Positions 35,640 through 43,990 are shown, counted from the stretch's first letter. The stretch is 52,985 nt of DNA from Bacteroides pyogenes (GCF_014196225.1 NZ_JACIDI010000022.1:1-52985), one strand, 5' to 3'. A program made the numbers and translations. Notes: generated by a model from the letters alone, not told the origin.

Positions 35640-37123
35640 GGTTGCTGCAATATTTCGTAAAGCCGGCGCAAATCGAGGTGACTGCGCACGTGCTCCGCCA
35701 GTTTATCATACTGTTCTTCCTTGAATGTCCGGTAGTCGAATGCCGGACGATCGAGCTTTCCGGCATAAGGTTCGAGCAGAAAGTCGATAAACTCCCTGTT
35801 ATCGAGGATGCCGTGAATATAGGTTCCCATACATTTCCGGCCGGCACGATAGCCGTCTTCCCGTCCGTCGGAAAGGATATTGAGCGGCGATGCGGGAAAT
35901 CCTGCGGCAGGTTCCGTCCGTCCCATATGTATTTCGTACCCCCGGCAAACCGCTGAACGGCCGTCGAAACCGAACTCTACCTGACGAGTGACCTTTTCTC
36001 CGTGCATGACGGTGACTACGGGCAGCAACCCCAAACCCGGAAGCCGGGCGAAACTCCCCTCCACTCCGTCGGGATCGGCGACTTCCAATCCCATCATCTG
36101 ATAGCCTCCGCAAATCCCCAACACCGTCACTCCTTCGCGATGAGCTTTCAAAACAGCCTGAGCCACACCGTTACGCCGCAGTTCGTACAGGTCGTCGAGC
36201 GTATTCTTGCTTCCCGGCAGAATGATGATGTCGGCTTTGGAGAGCTCGCTCACATTGTTGGTATAGTACAGATGCACCCGCTCGTCGCGCTCCAGCACGT
36301 TGAAATCGGTAAAGTTGGAAACATGCCTCAGCAGCACCACCGCCACGTTGATCTTTCCTGCCAGCGCTTCCCTGTTCTTCTGCTCCAGCACCACCGAGTC
36401 TTCGTCTTCGATGCTGATTCCTTTATAATAAGGTATCACGCCCAGCACCGGCACTCCGCAAAGCTCCTCCATCATCCGTACGCCCGACTCGAACAGACGG
36501 ATGTCCCCCCTGAATTTGTTGATGATTATTCCCTTGATGAGCTTCCTGTCTTCGGGCGTCTGAAGCATGACGGAGCCGTAAACGCTGGCGAAAACCCCTC
36601 CACGGTCGATGTCCGCCACCAGAATCACATCGGCGCCGGCATACCGTGCCATAGGCAGATTCACCAGATCGCTCTCGCGAAGATTGATTTCGGAAACGCT
36701 TCCCGCCCCTTCCATCACAATGGGATTATAGCGTGCCGCCAACCGATCGTAAGCCTGATGCACTGTTTTCCTCAACTCTTCGCGCCCTTCGCGGCGGAAA
36801 TACTCGTAAGCGTTGCGGTCGCCGATGGGTTTTCCGCACAGCACCACCTGCGACGTATGTTCCGAACTGGGCTTCAGCAGCAACGGATTCATGTCCGTAT
36901 GGCAAGGAATGCCCGCCGCTTCGGCCTGTACCGCCTGCGCCCTGCCGATCTCCAGTCCTTCGGGCGTGGCGTATGAATTGAGCGCCATGTTCTGTGCCTT
37001 GAAAGGTGCGGGATGATAGCCGTCTTGCTTGAAGATTCGGCAGAGAGCCGTCGCCAAAACGCTTTTTCCCACATCGCTTCCCGTTCCTGCCAGCATCACG
37101 GGCCTGAGTTTTTTATTCTTCAT
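35636..37123 (-). CDS. cobQ: Cobyric acid synthase (adenosylcobyrinate a,c-diamide amidotransferase)
   Basis: 495 residues from ATG 37123 (MKNKKLRPVMLAG), chosen because GGAAAAG lies a few bases upstream. A start at 37156 would only add 11 weak residues. The dethiobiotin-synthetase-like domain has GTGSDVGKSVLATALCRIF and KAQNMALNS. The C-terminal glutaminase domain has LGICGGYQMMG with the nucleophile Cys, and the GTYIHGILDN His. It amidates four side chains using Gln and ATP. The stop overlaps cobD. Confidence 0.95.
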   Translation of the reverse strand: MKNKKLRPVMLAGTGSDVGKSVLATALCRIFKQDGYHPAPFKAQNMALNSYATPEGLEIGRAQAVQAEAAGIPCHTDMNPLLLKPSSEHTSQVVLCGKPIGDRNAYEYFRREGREELRKTVHQAYDRLAARYNPIVMEGAGSVSEINLRESDLVNLPMARYAGADVILVADIDRGGVFASVYGSVMLQTPEDRKLIKGIIINKFRGDIRLFESGVRMMEELCGVPVLGVIPYYKGISIEDEDSVVLEQKNREALAGKINVAVVLLRHVSNFTDFNVLERDERVHLYYTNNVSELSKADIIILPGSKNTLDDLYELRRNGVAQAVLKAHREGVTVLGICGGYQMMGLEVADPDGVEGSFARLPGLGLLPVVTVMHGEKVTRQVEFGFDGRSAVCRGYEIHMGRTEPAAGFPASPLNILSDGREDGYRAGRKCMGTYIHGILDNREFIDFLLEPYAGKLDRPAFDYRTFKEEQYDKLAEHVRSHLDLRRLYEILQQP

Positions 37124-37676
37124 TTTATCTTTTCCTTTTATCATGCGGGGAGGCAACGAAATACATTCCCCGATTCATAAGTTGCATTCTCAATCGTCAG
37201 CCGTGCAGCAAGCGATCAACTGCGGCCTTTCATTAAAGGTTCATAAGCTGCATTCTCAGTCGCCGACCGTGCAGCAAGCGATCAACTGCGGCCTTTCATT
37301 AAAGGTTCATAAGTTGCATTCTCAGTCGCCGACGCCTCATCCGGTTTACGGCGTTTCCGTATGATCGGCGAACTTCAGCTTCTCCGCTCCCGCTTTCCGG
37401 CATTCGGTTCGGGGGAGCCTGCTTCTTTCCCTACCAAGACGCGACTACCTTTCGAACCTTCTGCGGAAAGAGTTTTCGGTCAGCTTTCCGCTTTCTTCGC
37501 CAAGAGCCGACTACCCTTCGAACCTTCTGCAAGAAGAGTTTCGGGGCAACCTGTTTCTTTTTCCGCCCATCGAAAGAAGCATCGCTCGTCATAGCGTGTA
37601 GTGCTTCCCTTCAATCTGTTTCTTTCTCCGCCAAGCCCCGGCTACCTTTCGAACCCTCTGCGAAAAGAGTTTCCCA
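37124..37676. other. Repeat-filled gap between pduO and cobQ
   Basis: 550 bases without a convincing gene in the middle of a minus-strand cobalamin operon. It is almost entirely made of two different 66-bp-period repeats, listed separately. The only open frames are the reading of repeats and lack start signals. Whether transcription passes through it is unclear. Confidence 0.6.
37174..37332. repeat. 66-bp direct repeat, about 2.4 copies
   Basis: Copies start at 37174, 37240 and 37306 (TTCATAAGTTGCATTCTC), exactly 66 bp apart and almost identical. The third is cut at about 37332. The period is three times 22, matching the neighbouring 22-bp arrays, but the three 22-bp thirds are not clearly alike. 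Confidence 0.85.
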
Positions 37677-37707
37677 TCAACCCTCTTCTTTTCCGGCACA
37701 ACCCGAT
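37377..37707. repeat. Second 66-bp-period repeat, running into the 3' end of pduO
   Basis: The block CTACCTTTCGAACCTTCTGC recurs near 37445, 37511 and (as CTACCTTTCGAACCCTCTGC) 37644. The first step is 66 bp and the second is 133 bp with a worn copy between. A partial copy precedes. The last copy crosses the pduO stop at 37677, so the final ten or so codons of pduO are repeat sequence. Confidence 0.75.
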
Positions 37708-38285
37708 TTGTCCGACAGCCCTTTCCGCTTATAGCCGAAACGCCGCCATTTCTCTTCCGGCCATTGGCGGCTATACATTTCGTAACGCGCCATAACGAAA
37801 AACAGATCGGAAAGGCGGTTGACAAAGCTCAACACCAACGGCGGCAACGGATCGTTCCGATGGAGAGTGCAGAGCCGCCGTTCGGCACGCCGAGCCGTGA
37901 CACGCGCCACCTGCAAGTGTGCGGAAACCTGTGTTCCTCCGGGCAGAATAAAATAACCGTTGTCTTCCATGCTCGCGTTCATCCCGTCCATCGCTCGTTC
38001 GAAGTCCGTCACCAGACCGGGACGGAGCGTGTTCGGGTTCCGGCCCCTTTCGGCGGAAGGCGTAGCCACGAGGCTCATCATCGCCATGAGCTCCATCTGT
38101 ATTTCATAAAGCAGCTCGTGCCATTCGTGTTCTGCGGGAAGGAGCGAGCGAACCACCCCGATCTCCGTATTCAACTCATCCAGCGTACCGTTGGCTTCAA
38201 TCCGTACATCGTCTTTATCCACCCGTTCGCCACCGAAGATTCCTGTTTTCCCGGCATCTCCCGTCCGGGTATATATCTTTTTCAT
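37677..38285 (-). CDS. pduO: PduO-type cob(I)alamin adenosyltransferase
   Basis: 202 residues from ATG 38285, which overlaps the cbiA stop as ATGA. A start at 38321 would lie inside cbiA. KKIYTRTGDAGKTGIFGG at the N-terminus is the PduO ATP-binding motif. The DELNTEIG helix, ILPGGTQVSAHLQVARVTARRAER and NRLSDLFFVMAR complete the fold. It adds the adenosyl group from ATP to cob(I)alamin or its precursors. It belongs to the PduO type, not CobA/BtuR. The C-terminal tail (KGLSDKSGCAGKEEG) is encoded by repeat DNA and is probably not conserved. Confidence 0.92.
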   Translation of the reverse strand: MKKIYTRTGDAGKTGIFGGERVDKDDVRIEANGTLDELNTEIGVVRSLLPAEHEWHELLYEIQMELMAMMSLVATPSAERGRNPNTLRPGLVTDFERAMDGMNASMEDNGYFILPGGTQVSAHLQVARVTARRAERRLCTLHRNDPLPPLVLSFVNRLSDLFFVMARYEMYSRQWPEEKWRRFGYKRKGLSDKSGCAGKEEG

Positions 38286-39937
38286 ACTTCCCAAAGTTTC
38301 ATTAAGTCCGACTCTCCCCAATAAAGATGCGTATAACCGGCAATCAGGTTCTTATACCGGTAAAGCGGCGTGTCCACCGTATTTCCCCTCGCGTCGGTCG
38401 CCACGGCAATCGAAGCGGGCGGTTGTCCGGGCGATACGGAAGAGTAATGAAACTCATGTCCTTTCCATATCTGTCCGCCTGCGCGAATGGTACGGTATCC
38501 CAGCCGCAGCTTCATATTCTCCATCGTGGCCTGCTGATGCAGCAAGCCGACCATCGGGTAATCTTTTCCGTCCATGCCGCGAATGCTGTCGCAAAGATAC
38601 ATCATCCCGCCGCACTCCGCTAGCATGCGCCCGCCCGCTTCCACATACGCCCGCAGCCCCCTCTTCAGCGATTCGTTGTTTGCCAGACTCTCCAGAAAGA
38701 ATTCGGGATAGCCGCCCGGCAAGTAGACAAAGTCGGCTTCAGGCGACGCCTCGTCTGCCATGGGACTGAAGAAAGTCACCGTTCCCCACTCTTCCAGACG
38801 CGCCAGATTCTCGCGATAGATGAAGTTAAACGCCGCGTCGCGGGCTACGGCAATACGCATTCTCCCCGCTTTCGGGCAATGGGCTTCTTCGTTTGGAACT
38901 TCCTTCACAGAAGCCGAGGCGATAGTTTCCAAATTTGACAGTTCTCCCACAGAGGGCAGCACTGCCATACTTCCCGCCTTTAGCTGTTCCTCCACAGAAG
39001 CCAAGGCGATAGTTTCCGACTTTGATTGTTCCCCCACAGAGGGTACTGTCATACTTCCCACCTTTTGCCGTTCCACCACAGAAGTCGCTGAGATAGTTTC
39101 CGAATTTGATTGTTTCGCCACAGAGGGCACTGCCATACTTCCCGACTTTGACTGTTCCCACACAGAAGCCGAGGCGATAGCTTCCACCTTTTGCCCTTCC
39201 TCCACAGAGGTCGAGGAGATAGTTTCCGCCTTTAGCCGTTCCGTCACAGAATCTGCAAACGAAGAACACGACCGCAACAGCCGGTCTACATCCACGCTCT
39301 GCCCAATGGCCGCCGCCACCTTCCCGGCAAACTCGTCGAACCGGTATGTCGCGTCCAGCGTCAGCCCCAAATGGCGGGAAGGTACTTCCAACTCTTTCAG
39401 GCGGGGGAGATAACCGAAGCATTCCACTCCCACATCCTCGCACGCTTGGCAAAGGAAAGAGAAGTGACGCTCGGAAGCCACTTGGTTGAACACGGCTCCG
39501 GCAATGCGTATAGCCGGATAGAAATGCTTGAATCCGTACAGAATGGCGGCTACGGTGTAAGCTGTGGAGCGGGCGTCGACCATCAGCACCACAGGGATGC
39601 CGAGCAAAGCCGCGATGGACGCGCTGCTTCCGCGCATGCCTTCGAACCCGTCGAACAGGCCCATGACGCCCTCCGTCACACACACATCCGCATCCGACGC
39701 ATACTTCGCGTAGATTTGCTTCAGATGTTCTTCGGAAGCCAGCCAGCTGTCGAGATTGACCGACACTCTGCCCGAAGCCATCTCGTGATATTTCGTATCG
39801 ATGTAATCGGGGCCGCATTTATAAGGCTGCACGGTCAGCCCCCTGTCGCGCAGCAGACGCAGCAGTCCCGTCGTAAAGGTCGTCTTGCCTCCTCCCGAAG
39901 CTGAGGCGCCTATCAGTATTTGAGGAATCCGTCTCAT
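38282..39937 (-). CDS. cbiA: Cobyrinate a,c-diamide synthase with expanded repeat linker
   Basis: 551 residues, about 100 longer than usual. The N-terminal ATP-binding domain (1-228) has IGASASGGGKTTFTTGLLR, KCGPDYIDTKYH and CVTEGVMGLFDG. The C-terminal glutaminase-type domain (about 358-551) has ARDAAFNFIY, LPGGYPEFF, LAECGGMMYL with the Cys nucleophile and GYTHLYWGE. Between them residues about 230-355 are nine tandem 14-residue units of the type SVGEQSKSETIALA, encoded by a 42-bp DNA repeat. It amidates the a and c side chains of cobyrinate. It overlaps cobL upstream and pduO downstream by ATGA each. Confidence 0.93.
   Translation of the reverse strand: MRRIPQILIGASASGGGKTTFTTGLLRLLRDRGLTVQPYKCGPDYIDTKYHEMASGRVSVNLDSWLASEEHLKQIYAKYASDADVCVTEGVMGLFDGFEGMRGSSASIAALLGIPVVLMVDARSTAYTVAAILYGFKHFYPAIRIAGAVFNQVASERHFSFLCQACEDVGVECFGYLPRLKELEVPSRHLGLTLDATYRFDEFAGKVAAAIGQSVDVDRLLRSCSSFADSVTERLKAETISSTSVEEGQKVEAIASASVWEQSKSGSMAVPSVAKQSNSETISATSVVERQKVGSMTVPSVGEQSKSETIALASVEEQLKAGSMAVLPSVGELSNLETIASASVKEVPNEEAHCPKAGRMRIAVARDAAFNFIYRENLARLEEWGTVTFFSPMADEASPEADFVYLPGGYPEFFLESLANNESLKRGLRAYVEAGGRMLAECGGMMYLCDSIRGMDGKDYPMVGLLHQQATMENMKLRLGYRTIRAGGQIWKGHEFHYSSVSPGQPPASIAVATDARGNTVDTPLYRYKNLIAGYTHLYWGESDLMKLWEV
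38880..39255 (-). repeat. In-frame 42-bp tandem repeat inside cbiA
   Basis: The motif CACAG recurs at 38906, 38948, 38993, 39035, 39077, 39119, 39161, 39203 and 39245: steps of 42 bp, with a single step of 45. Two unit types alternate (CACAGAAG..GATAGTTTCC and CACAGAGG..CATACTTCCC), giving an 84-bp higher-order unit over much of the array. All steps are multiples of three, so the frame is kept. Confidence 0.93.
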
Positions 39938-41121
39938 CTTTCCTTTATCGCTTTCAATGTATCGATGGGGTTATGGTCGTCCACCGTCAGCCGAACCAAT
40001 TCGGCCAACCGCATGCGGCAAGCCGACGCTCCCCGTTCGAAAGCCGCGCGGCTCTCCGCCGAGACGGAGTTGAACACAATGGTTCCTCCCGCAGGCAATA
40101 CCGTATCTATCTTTTCCATCATCTCTTCGAGCCTTCCGCCATGCCCTCCGATGAAGACGGCATCGGGAACAGGATACTCCGTCAGCGGCATTTCCATGAA
40201 GTCGCCGATTACGACACCGATACCGGGACAGCCGAACCGACGGCTGTTTATCTCCATCAACCGCTTCCCCGCCTCGCGCTTCTCGAAAGAAACCACTTCC
40301 AGACGGGGGAATTGCAATTTCGCTTCAATCGAAACCGAACCGGTACAGAAACCCACGTCCCACATCACGCGCTTCTCCCGCAAGTCCAACAGGCTCAACG
40401 ACAGCAGACGGACGGGCATCTTGGTAATCATCTTCGACCGCCTGTCGAGCAGTTCGAAGCGTTCTTCGGGAATGCCGAAAGGACGCTCGCGAACCGACGT
40501 GCGACGCAGAATCACGCAATTGGGCATCGCAAACGAACCTGCCGCAGCCTCCTCTACGGAATACTCCGCCACCCGCTCGTTCTCGTTGCCCAAGCATTCG
40601 CCCACGATGATCCGGTAATTATCGTATCCGTACTCCTTCATCCGCGAAGCGATAGCGGCGGGCGTCTTCTCCCGGTCGGTAAGCGAACCGATAAGCGCTT
40701 CGCCCGAAATCAACGCTTCGTCCAAAGCCTTCCACGGCCGTCCCGTAAGCGAGATGGCGCGCATATCGTGATAAGCCAGCAGCGAACGGTGAGCCAAGAG
40801 TTGCAATGAGTTGAAAGCAGGATACACTTTCACCTCCGCTTCGGGAAGTTTACGCATCACCGTATTGGCAAATCCGAAAAACAACGGGTCGCCCGAAGCG
40901 AACACCACCACCTCTTCGTAGCCCGCATAGCGGCGAAACACATCGTCGAGCGGAACGGTTATGTCTATCCACACCGCCCCTTCGGGCAACAATCCGCCCA
41001 CTATCTCATAATGCCGCTTGCCGCCCGAAAACACACGCGAGCGGGCAATCAGCCTTTCTATCTCTTTGCCGAAGAAAACCTCCCGGCTGTCCGTTATTCC
41101 TATGATATGAAATTTCTGCAT
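39934..41121 (-). CDS. cobL: Precorrin-6Y C5,15-methyltransferase (CbiE-CbiT fusion)
   Basis: 395 residues. The N-terminal CbiE half (1-205) is a tetrapyrrole methylase: IIGITDSREVF, VVFASGDPLFFG and LTGRPWKALDEALI. The C-terminal CbiT half (about 215-395) is a Rossmann methyltransferase: MWDVGFCTGSVSIEAKLQFP and VFIGGHGGRLEEMM. It methylates C5 and C15 and removes the C12 acetate. It follows the cobJ-cbiC gene by 38 bases and overlaps cbiA. Confidence 0.93.
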   Translation of the reverse strand: MQKFHIIGITDSREVFFGKEIERLIARSRVFSGGKRHYEIVGGLLPEGAVWIDITVPLDDVFRRYAGYEEVVVFASGDPLFFGFANTVMRKLPEAEVKVYPAFNSLQLLAHRSLLAYHDMRAISLTGRPWKALDEALISGEALIGSLTDREKTPAAIASRMKEYGYDNYRIIVGECLGNENERVAEYSVEEAAAGSFAMPNCVILRRTSVRERPFGIPEERFELLDRRSKMITKMPVRLLSLSLLDLREKRVMWDVGFCTGSVSIEAKLQFPRLEVVSFEKREAGKRLMEINSRRFGCPGIGVVIGDFMEMPLTEYPVPDAVFIGGHGGRLEEMMEKIDTVLPAGGTIVFNSVSAESRAAFERGASACRMRLAELVRLTVDDHNPIDTLKAIKER

Positions 41122-41159
41122 CGATGGTTCTTCCTGTCACTTTGGGGATTTTCTATTCC

Positions 41160-42581
41160 TTACACGTCTCTGCCCGGACGAAGCGAACGGGCATCGTCGA
41201 AACAAAGTATCGCGTTGACCAGCGTAGCCGCCAGATTGCTTCCTCCCCTCCTGCCTTCGACAATGATTTTAGGTACATCGGCAAACGTCTTGATCATGTA
41301 TTTCGACTCCTTCACATGCACGAATCCCACCGGAGCGGCAATCACTCCTGCCGGACGCGCTTTTCCTTTACGTATCCGGTCGCAAAGCTCCATCAGAGCC
41401 GTAGGTGCGTTTCCGAAAACGTACAGCGCGTCGGGATGCTCTTCCACCGCCAGCCGAATCGCCTCTTGCGTGCGGGTAGTGCCGTGCTTGCGCGAGAGTT
41501 CCGCCACACGCTCGTCCGAAAGATAGCATTTCACCTCCACGCCGAGCCGTTGCAACGCTCCCTTGCGTATGCCTGCCGCCGCCATCGTCACATCCGTCAC
41601 GATGGTGCGTATCTTTCCTGCCGCAATCTCTTCGTGCAGACGCTCCACCACTCCCTTGTCGGTGTAGAGCAAATCCTCCATCGCAAAGTCCGCCGTGGTG
41701 TGAATGGCGTGAAACAAGGCCCACTTACGGTCGAGGTCGATCGCTTTGTTCCGCATTTCCGACTCGATGCGGCGGAAGGAGTCCGTCATGATCTCCTGCC
41801 CTTTCCCCACTCCCGCCTGCGACTGCTCGCGATAGTAACCGCGCGGAGTAACCATCTTCGTGTCGAAACGGTACGTCTGCGAATTGCCGATGAGAATCAC
41901 CGTAAACATATCCACCTCTTCGGGGTCGAACGCTTCCAGCGTAGTCACCGTCACCCGTTCTTCTTCCCGTCCTGCCTGACGGACATAGCCCACCGGAGTT
42001 TCGGCAGAACGCGACCGGAGAAAGATCTCTTTCAGCCGGTGCAACTGCCAGTAGCGTCCCTCGCTCTTGGGATTGTACACCGCCGTCACGAAGTCCGCCG
42101 CTGCCGCCGCTTCAATCCTTTTCTCTATAATTTCCCACGAAGTCATCAGGTCGGACAATGAAACGACGCAGAAGTCGTGACCGATGGGCGCGCCAAGCAA
42201 AGCCGCCGCCTTCTGAAACGCGCTGATGCCGGGAAGCACCGTCACCCCGACCTCACTGCCCCGCTCGCGCTTCATCTCGTAAATCAGCGGAGCCATTCCG
42301 TAAATCCCGGCGTCGCCCGAACTGATGACGCAGACGCGCCGTCCCTTCTCCGCATATTCGAATGCCAGTTGGGCACGCGCTTTCTCACGCTTCATGCCCG
42401 TGTCCACACATTCCGTTCCCTCGGCGAGCAGTGGAGTGATGAACCGGAAATAATATTTGTAGCCGATCACCACGTCCGACGCCTTCAACGCCTGCACCAC
42501 CGCCGGCGTAATATCTTCTTCACCGCCCGGTCCGATGCCCGCCACGATGATATGAGCCTTATTCATATTGTTTTCTGTCAT
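41160..42581 (-). CDS. Fusion of precorrin-3B C17-methyltransferase and precorrin-8X methylmutase
   Basis: 473 residues, a CobJ/CbiH domain (1-250) joined to a CobH/CbiC domain (about 262-473). The first part has VAGIGPGGEEDITP, VISSGDAGIYGMA and AVYNPKSEGR. The second has RIESEMRN, the catalytic-His segment FHAIHTTADFA, TDVTMAAAGI, FGNAPTALMEL and PVGFVHVKESK. It would carry out ring contraction with C17 methylation and, much later, the methyl shift to hydrogenobyrinate or cobyrinate. ATG codons at 42581 and 42566 are both possible starts. It is the first gene of the minus-strand cobalamin series. Confidence 0.92.
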   Translation of the reverse strand: MTENNMNKAHIIVAGIGPGGEEDITPAVVQALKASDVVIGYKYYFRFITPLLAEGTECVDTGMKREKARAQLAFEYAEKGRRVCVISSGDAGIYGMAPLIYEMKRERGSEVGVTVLPGISAFQKAAALLGAPIGHDFCVVSLSDLMTSWEIIEKRIEAAAAADFVTAVYNPKSEGRYWQLHRLKEIFLRSRSAETPVGYVRQAGREEERVTVTTLEAFDPEEVDMFTVILIGNSQTYRFDTKMVTPRGYYREQSQAGVGKGQEIMTDSFRRIESEMRNKAIDLDRKWALFHAIHTTADFAMEDLLYTDKGVVERLHEEIAAGKIRTIVTDVTMAAAGIRKGALQRLGVEVKCYLSDERVAELSRKHGTTRTQEAIRLAVEEHPDALYVFGNAPTALMELCDRIRKGKARPAGVIAAPVGFVHVKESKYMIKTFADVPKIIVEGRRGGSNLAATLVNAILCFDDARSLRPGRDV

Positions 42582-42603
42582 ATCCGTTCATTGTATAGCG
42601 TCC

Positions 42604-42684
42604 CAAAGATACGGATATTTCGCCGATACGGCTTATTTTTTCTGCCTAAACTTTTGGAAGGGAAACACAGTTTGGCTACTTTTG
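42604..42684. promoter_or_regulatory. Divergent -7 boxes between the cobJ-cbiC fusion and the 42724 gene
   Basis: On the minus strand TATCTTTG (42611-42604) lies 23 bases before the fusion gene start, so its leader is too short for a riboswitch. On plus TACTTTTG (42677-42684) lies 40 bases before ATG 42724. Both match TAnnTTTG exactly. Confidence 0.65.
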
Positions 42685-42723
42685 CCCGACTTTTAAAAAA
42701 CAACCTTAGAAATTCTTGATAGT

Positions 42724-43188
42724 ATGGAACAAAACATGACCTCCCTGCAATTGCCCCATGATTTCGGCTTTTGCATGACCGGCGACTGCGAACGCAGCAA
42801 CCGTTGCCTGCGGCATCAGGCATGGCTCCTGACCGATGGGCAAAAGCCTTTCCTCTCGGTGCTGAACCCCCGACACATCGCCTCCGCATACGGAAGCGCG
42901 TGCAATTATTTCATCCCTTACGAGAAGCAACGCTTTGCCAAAGGGATGCGGCACATCTACGACAATCTGCCCACCAAGCAAGCCGAGCAAATCAAAAACG
43001 GCATGCTACGCCGCTTCGGAAAGACACGTTACTACCGCTTCTACCGCGGCGACCAGTTCATTTCTCCCGAAGAGCAACGATACATCAAAGAGCTGTTCGA
43101 GGCCTGCGGCATCGCCGAAGAGCCCTGTTACGAGAGCTACCACGAAGATTATCTGTGTCCGCCCCGCATAAGGAACAAGTACGAATGA
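42724..43188 (+). CDS. Small Cys-containing protein of unknown function (DUF6078-like)
   Basis: 154 residues, soluble, with no signal peptide. The N-terminal part has Cys residues in FGFCMTGDCERSNRCLRHQ, a spacing that could bind metal. The middle reads NYFIPYEKQRFAKGMRHIYDNLP, and the C-terminal part has Cys residues in FEACGIAEEPCYES and DYLCPPR. I recall this pattern from an uncharacterised Bacteroidales family, DUF6078, but cannot confirm it. It has its own promoter, divergent from the cobalamin genes. Confidence 0.6.
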   Translation: MEQNMTSLQLPHDFGFCMTGDCERSNRCLRHQAWLLTDGQKPFLSVLNPRHIASAYGSACNYFIPYEKQRFAKGMRHIYDNLPTKQAEQIKNGMLRRFGKTRYYRFYRGDQFISPEEQRYIKELFEACGIAEEPCYESYHEDYLCPPRIRNKYE

Positions 43189-43680
43189 CCGGGCGGTCGA
43201 CACCGTAAAGCCGGTCGATGAACAGCCGGAGAAGGGTCTATATATACCTACGGTAGTTTCCCACTGGGGAAACAAAAGTTTCCCGCTTGGGAAAATAAAG
43301 TTTCCCCAGTGGGAAACTTTTGTTTCAACGGTGGGAAACTAAACGAACGCTGTATATACCACAGCCGGTGCAAGTATGGGCATCGTTCGAGATAAAGGCA
43401 TGCAGCCTCCGGATCACGGGAGGTTTTTACGGGCGGGATAGCAGAAAAGCATATTTTTCCCTCATTTTCTGCAAATTAAATCTGCAAAAAGGCGGTGAAT
43501 CCAAAAATTATGCTTTTCTTTGTCGCGGATTGACGGAACATTAGTTTTTCGATTGCGATTACAAGTTTTTACTTCTGTTTCAATATGGATTTGTAAACTC
43601 TCTGTTGTTTTAATCTTCTTATTAGTAGCCGCCAATCCGGAGAGTTTTATTCATTTATTTATTTTTTTATCATTTTCATT
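43189..43680. other. Repeat array and long leader before the RRM gene
   Basis: 490 bases without a gene. It holds the 22-bp palindromic array (43256-43343). It also holds an 11-bp perfect inverted repeat, AGAAAAGCATA (43443-43453) and TATGCTTTTCT (43509-43519), whose loop carries TCTGCAAA twice. I see no good -7 box close to the RRM start, so the RRM mRNA may have a long AT-rich leader. Confidence 0.5.
43256..43343. repeat. 22-bp palindromic tandem repeat
   Basis: Four copies start at 43256, 43278, 43300 and 43322, exactly 22 bp apart. Each is an imperfect palindrome of the form GTTTCCCnnnnnGGGAAAC (for example GTTTCCCACTGGGGAAAC). Neighbouring units can also pair with each other. It lies about 70 bases after the 42724 gene and could stop transcription or bind a protein. 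Confidence 0.88.
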
Positions 43681-43926
43681 ATGAACATTTATGTTGGAAA
43701 CCTTAACTACCGTGTTAAGGAGGGAGATCTGCAACAAGTTATGGAAGATTACGGAGCAGTATCCTCCGTTAAAGTTATTATGGACCGCGAAACCGGCAAA
43801 TCGAAAGGATTTGCATTCGTTGAAATGGAAGATGAGGCAGCAGCTTCTAAAGCTATCTCAGAGTTGAACGGAGCAGAATACATGGGACGTACCATGGTAG
43901 TTAAAGAAGCCAGACCGAGAGAATAA
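43681..43926 (+). CDS. RRM-domain RNA-binding protein
   Basis: 81 residues, a single RNA recognition motif. RNP-2 is MNIYVGNLNY at the N-terminus, and RNP-1 is KSKGFAFVEM at about residues 40-49, with the aromatic residues that stack on RNA bases. Small RRM proteins like this are abundant in Bacteroidetes, where they act as global RNA-binding proteins. The long AT-rich leader before it may be self-regulated. Confidence 0.92.
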   Translation: MNIYVGNLNYRVKEGDLQQVMEDYGAVSSVKVIMDRETGKSKGFAFVEMEDEAAASKAISELNGAEYMGRTMVVKEARPRE

Positions 43927-43990
43927 TCTCAAGATACCGATATAGCAAACAGCGGGGATGCCTCGATGAGTTCCCCGCCCGAAAATAAAC

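Noticed and set aside
37361..37594. A small ORF in the repeat block between pduO and cobQ
   Set aside because: It is only the reading of the 66-bp repeats and has no ribosome binding site.
38826..39818. A 330-codon minus ORF overlapping cbiA in another frame
   Set aside because: Its Gly/Arg-rich repeats are the out-of-frame reading of the cbiA repeat. The cbiA frame holds all catalytic motifs.
43256..43343. A CRISPR array
   Set aside because: The 22-bp palindromic units adjoin each other without spacers.
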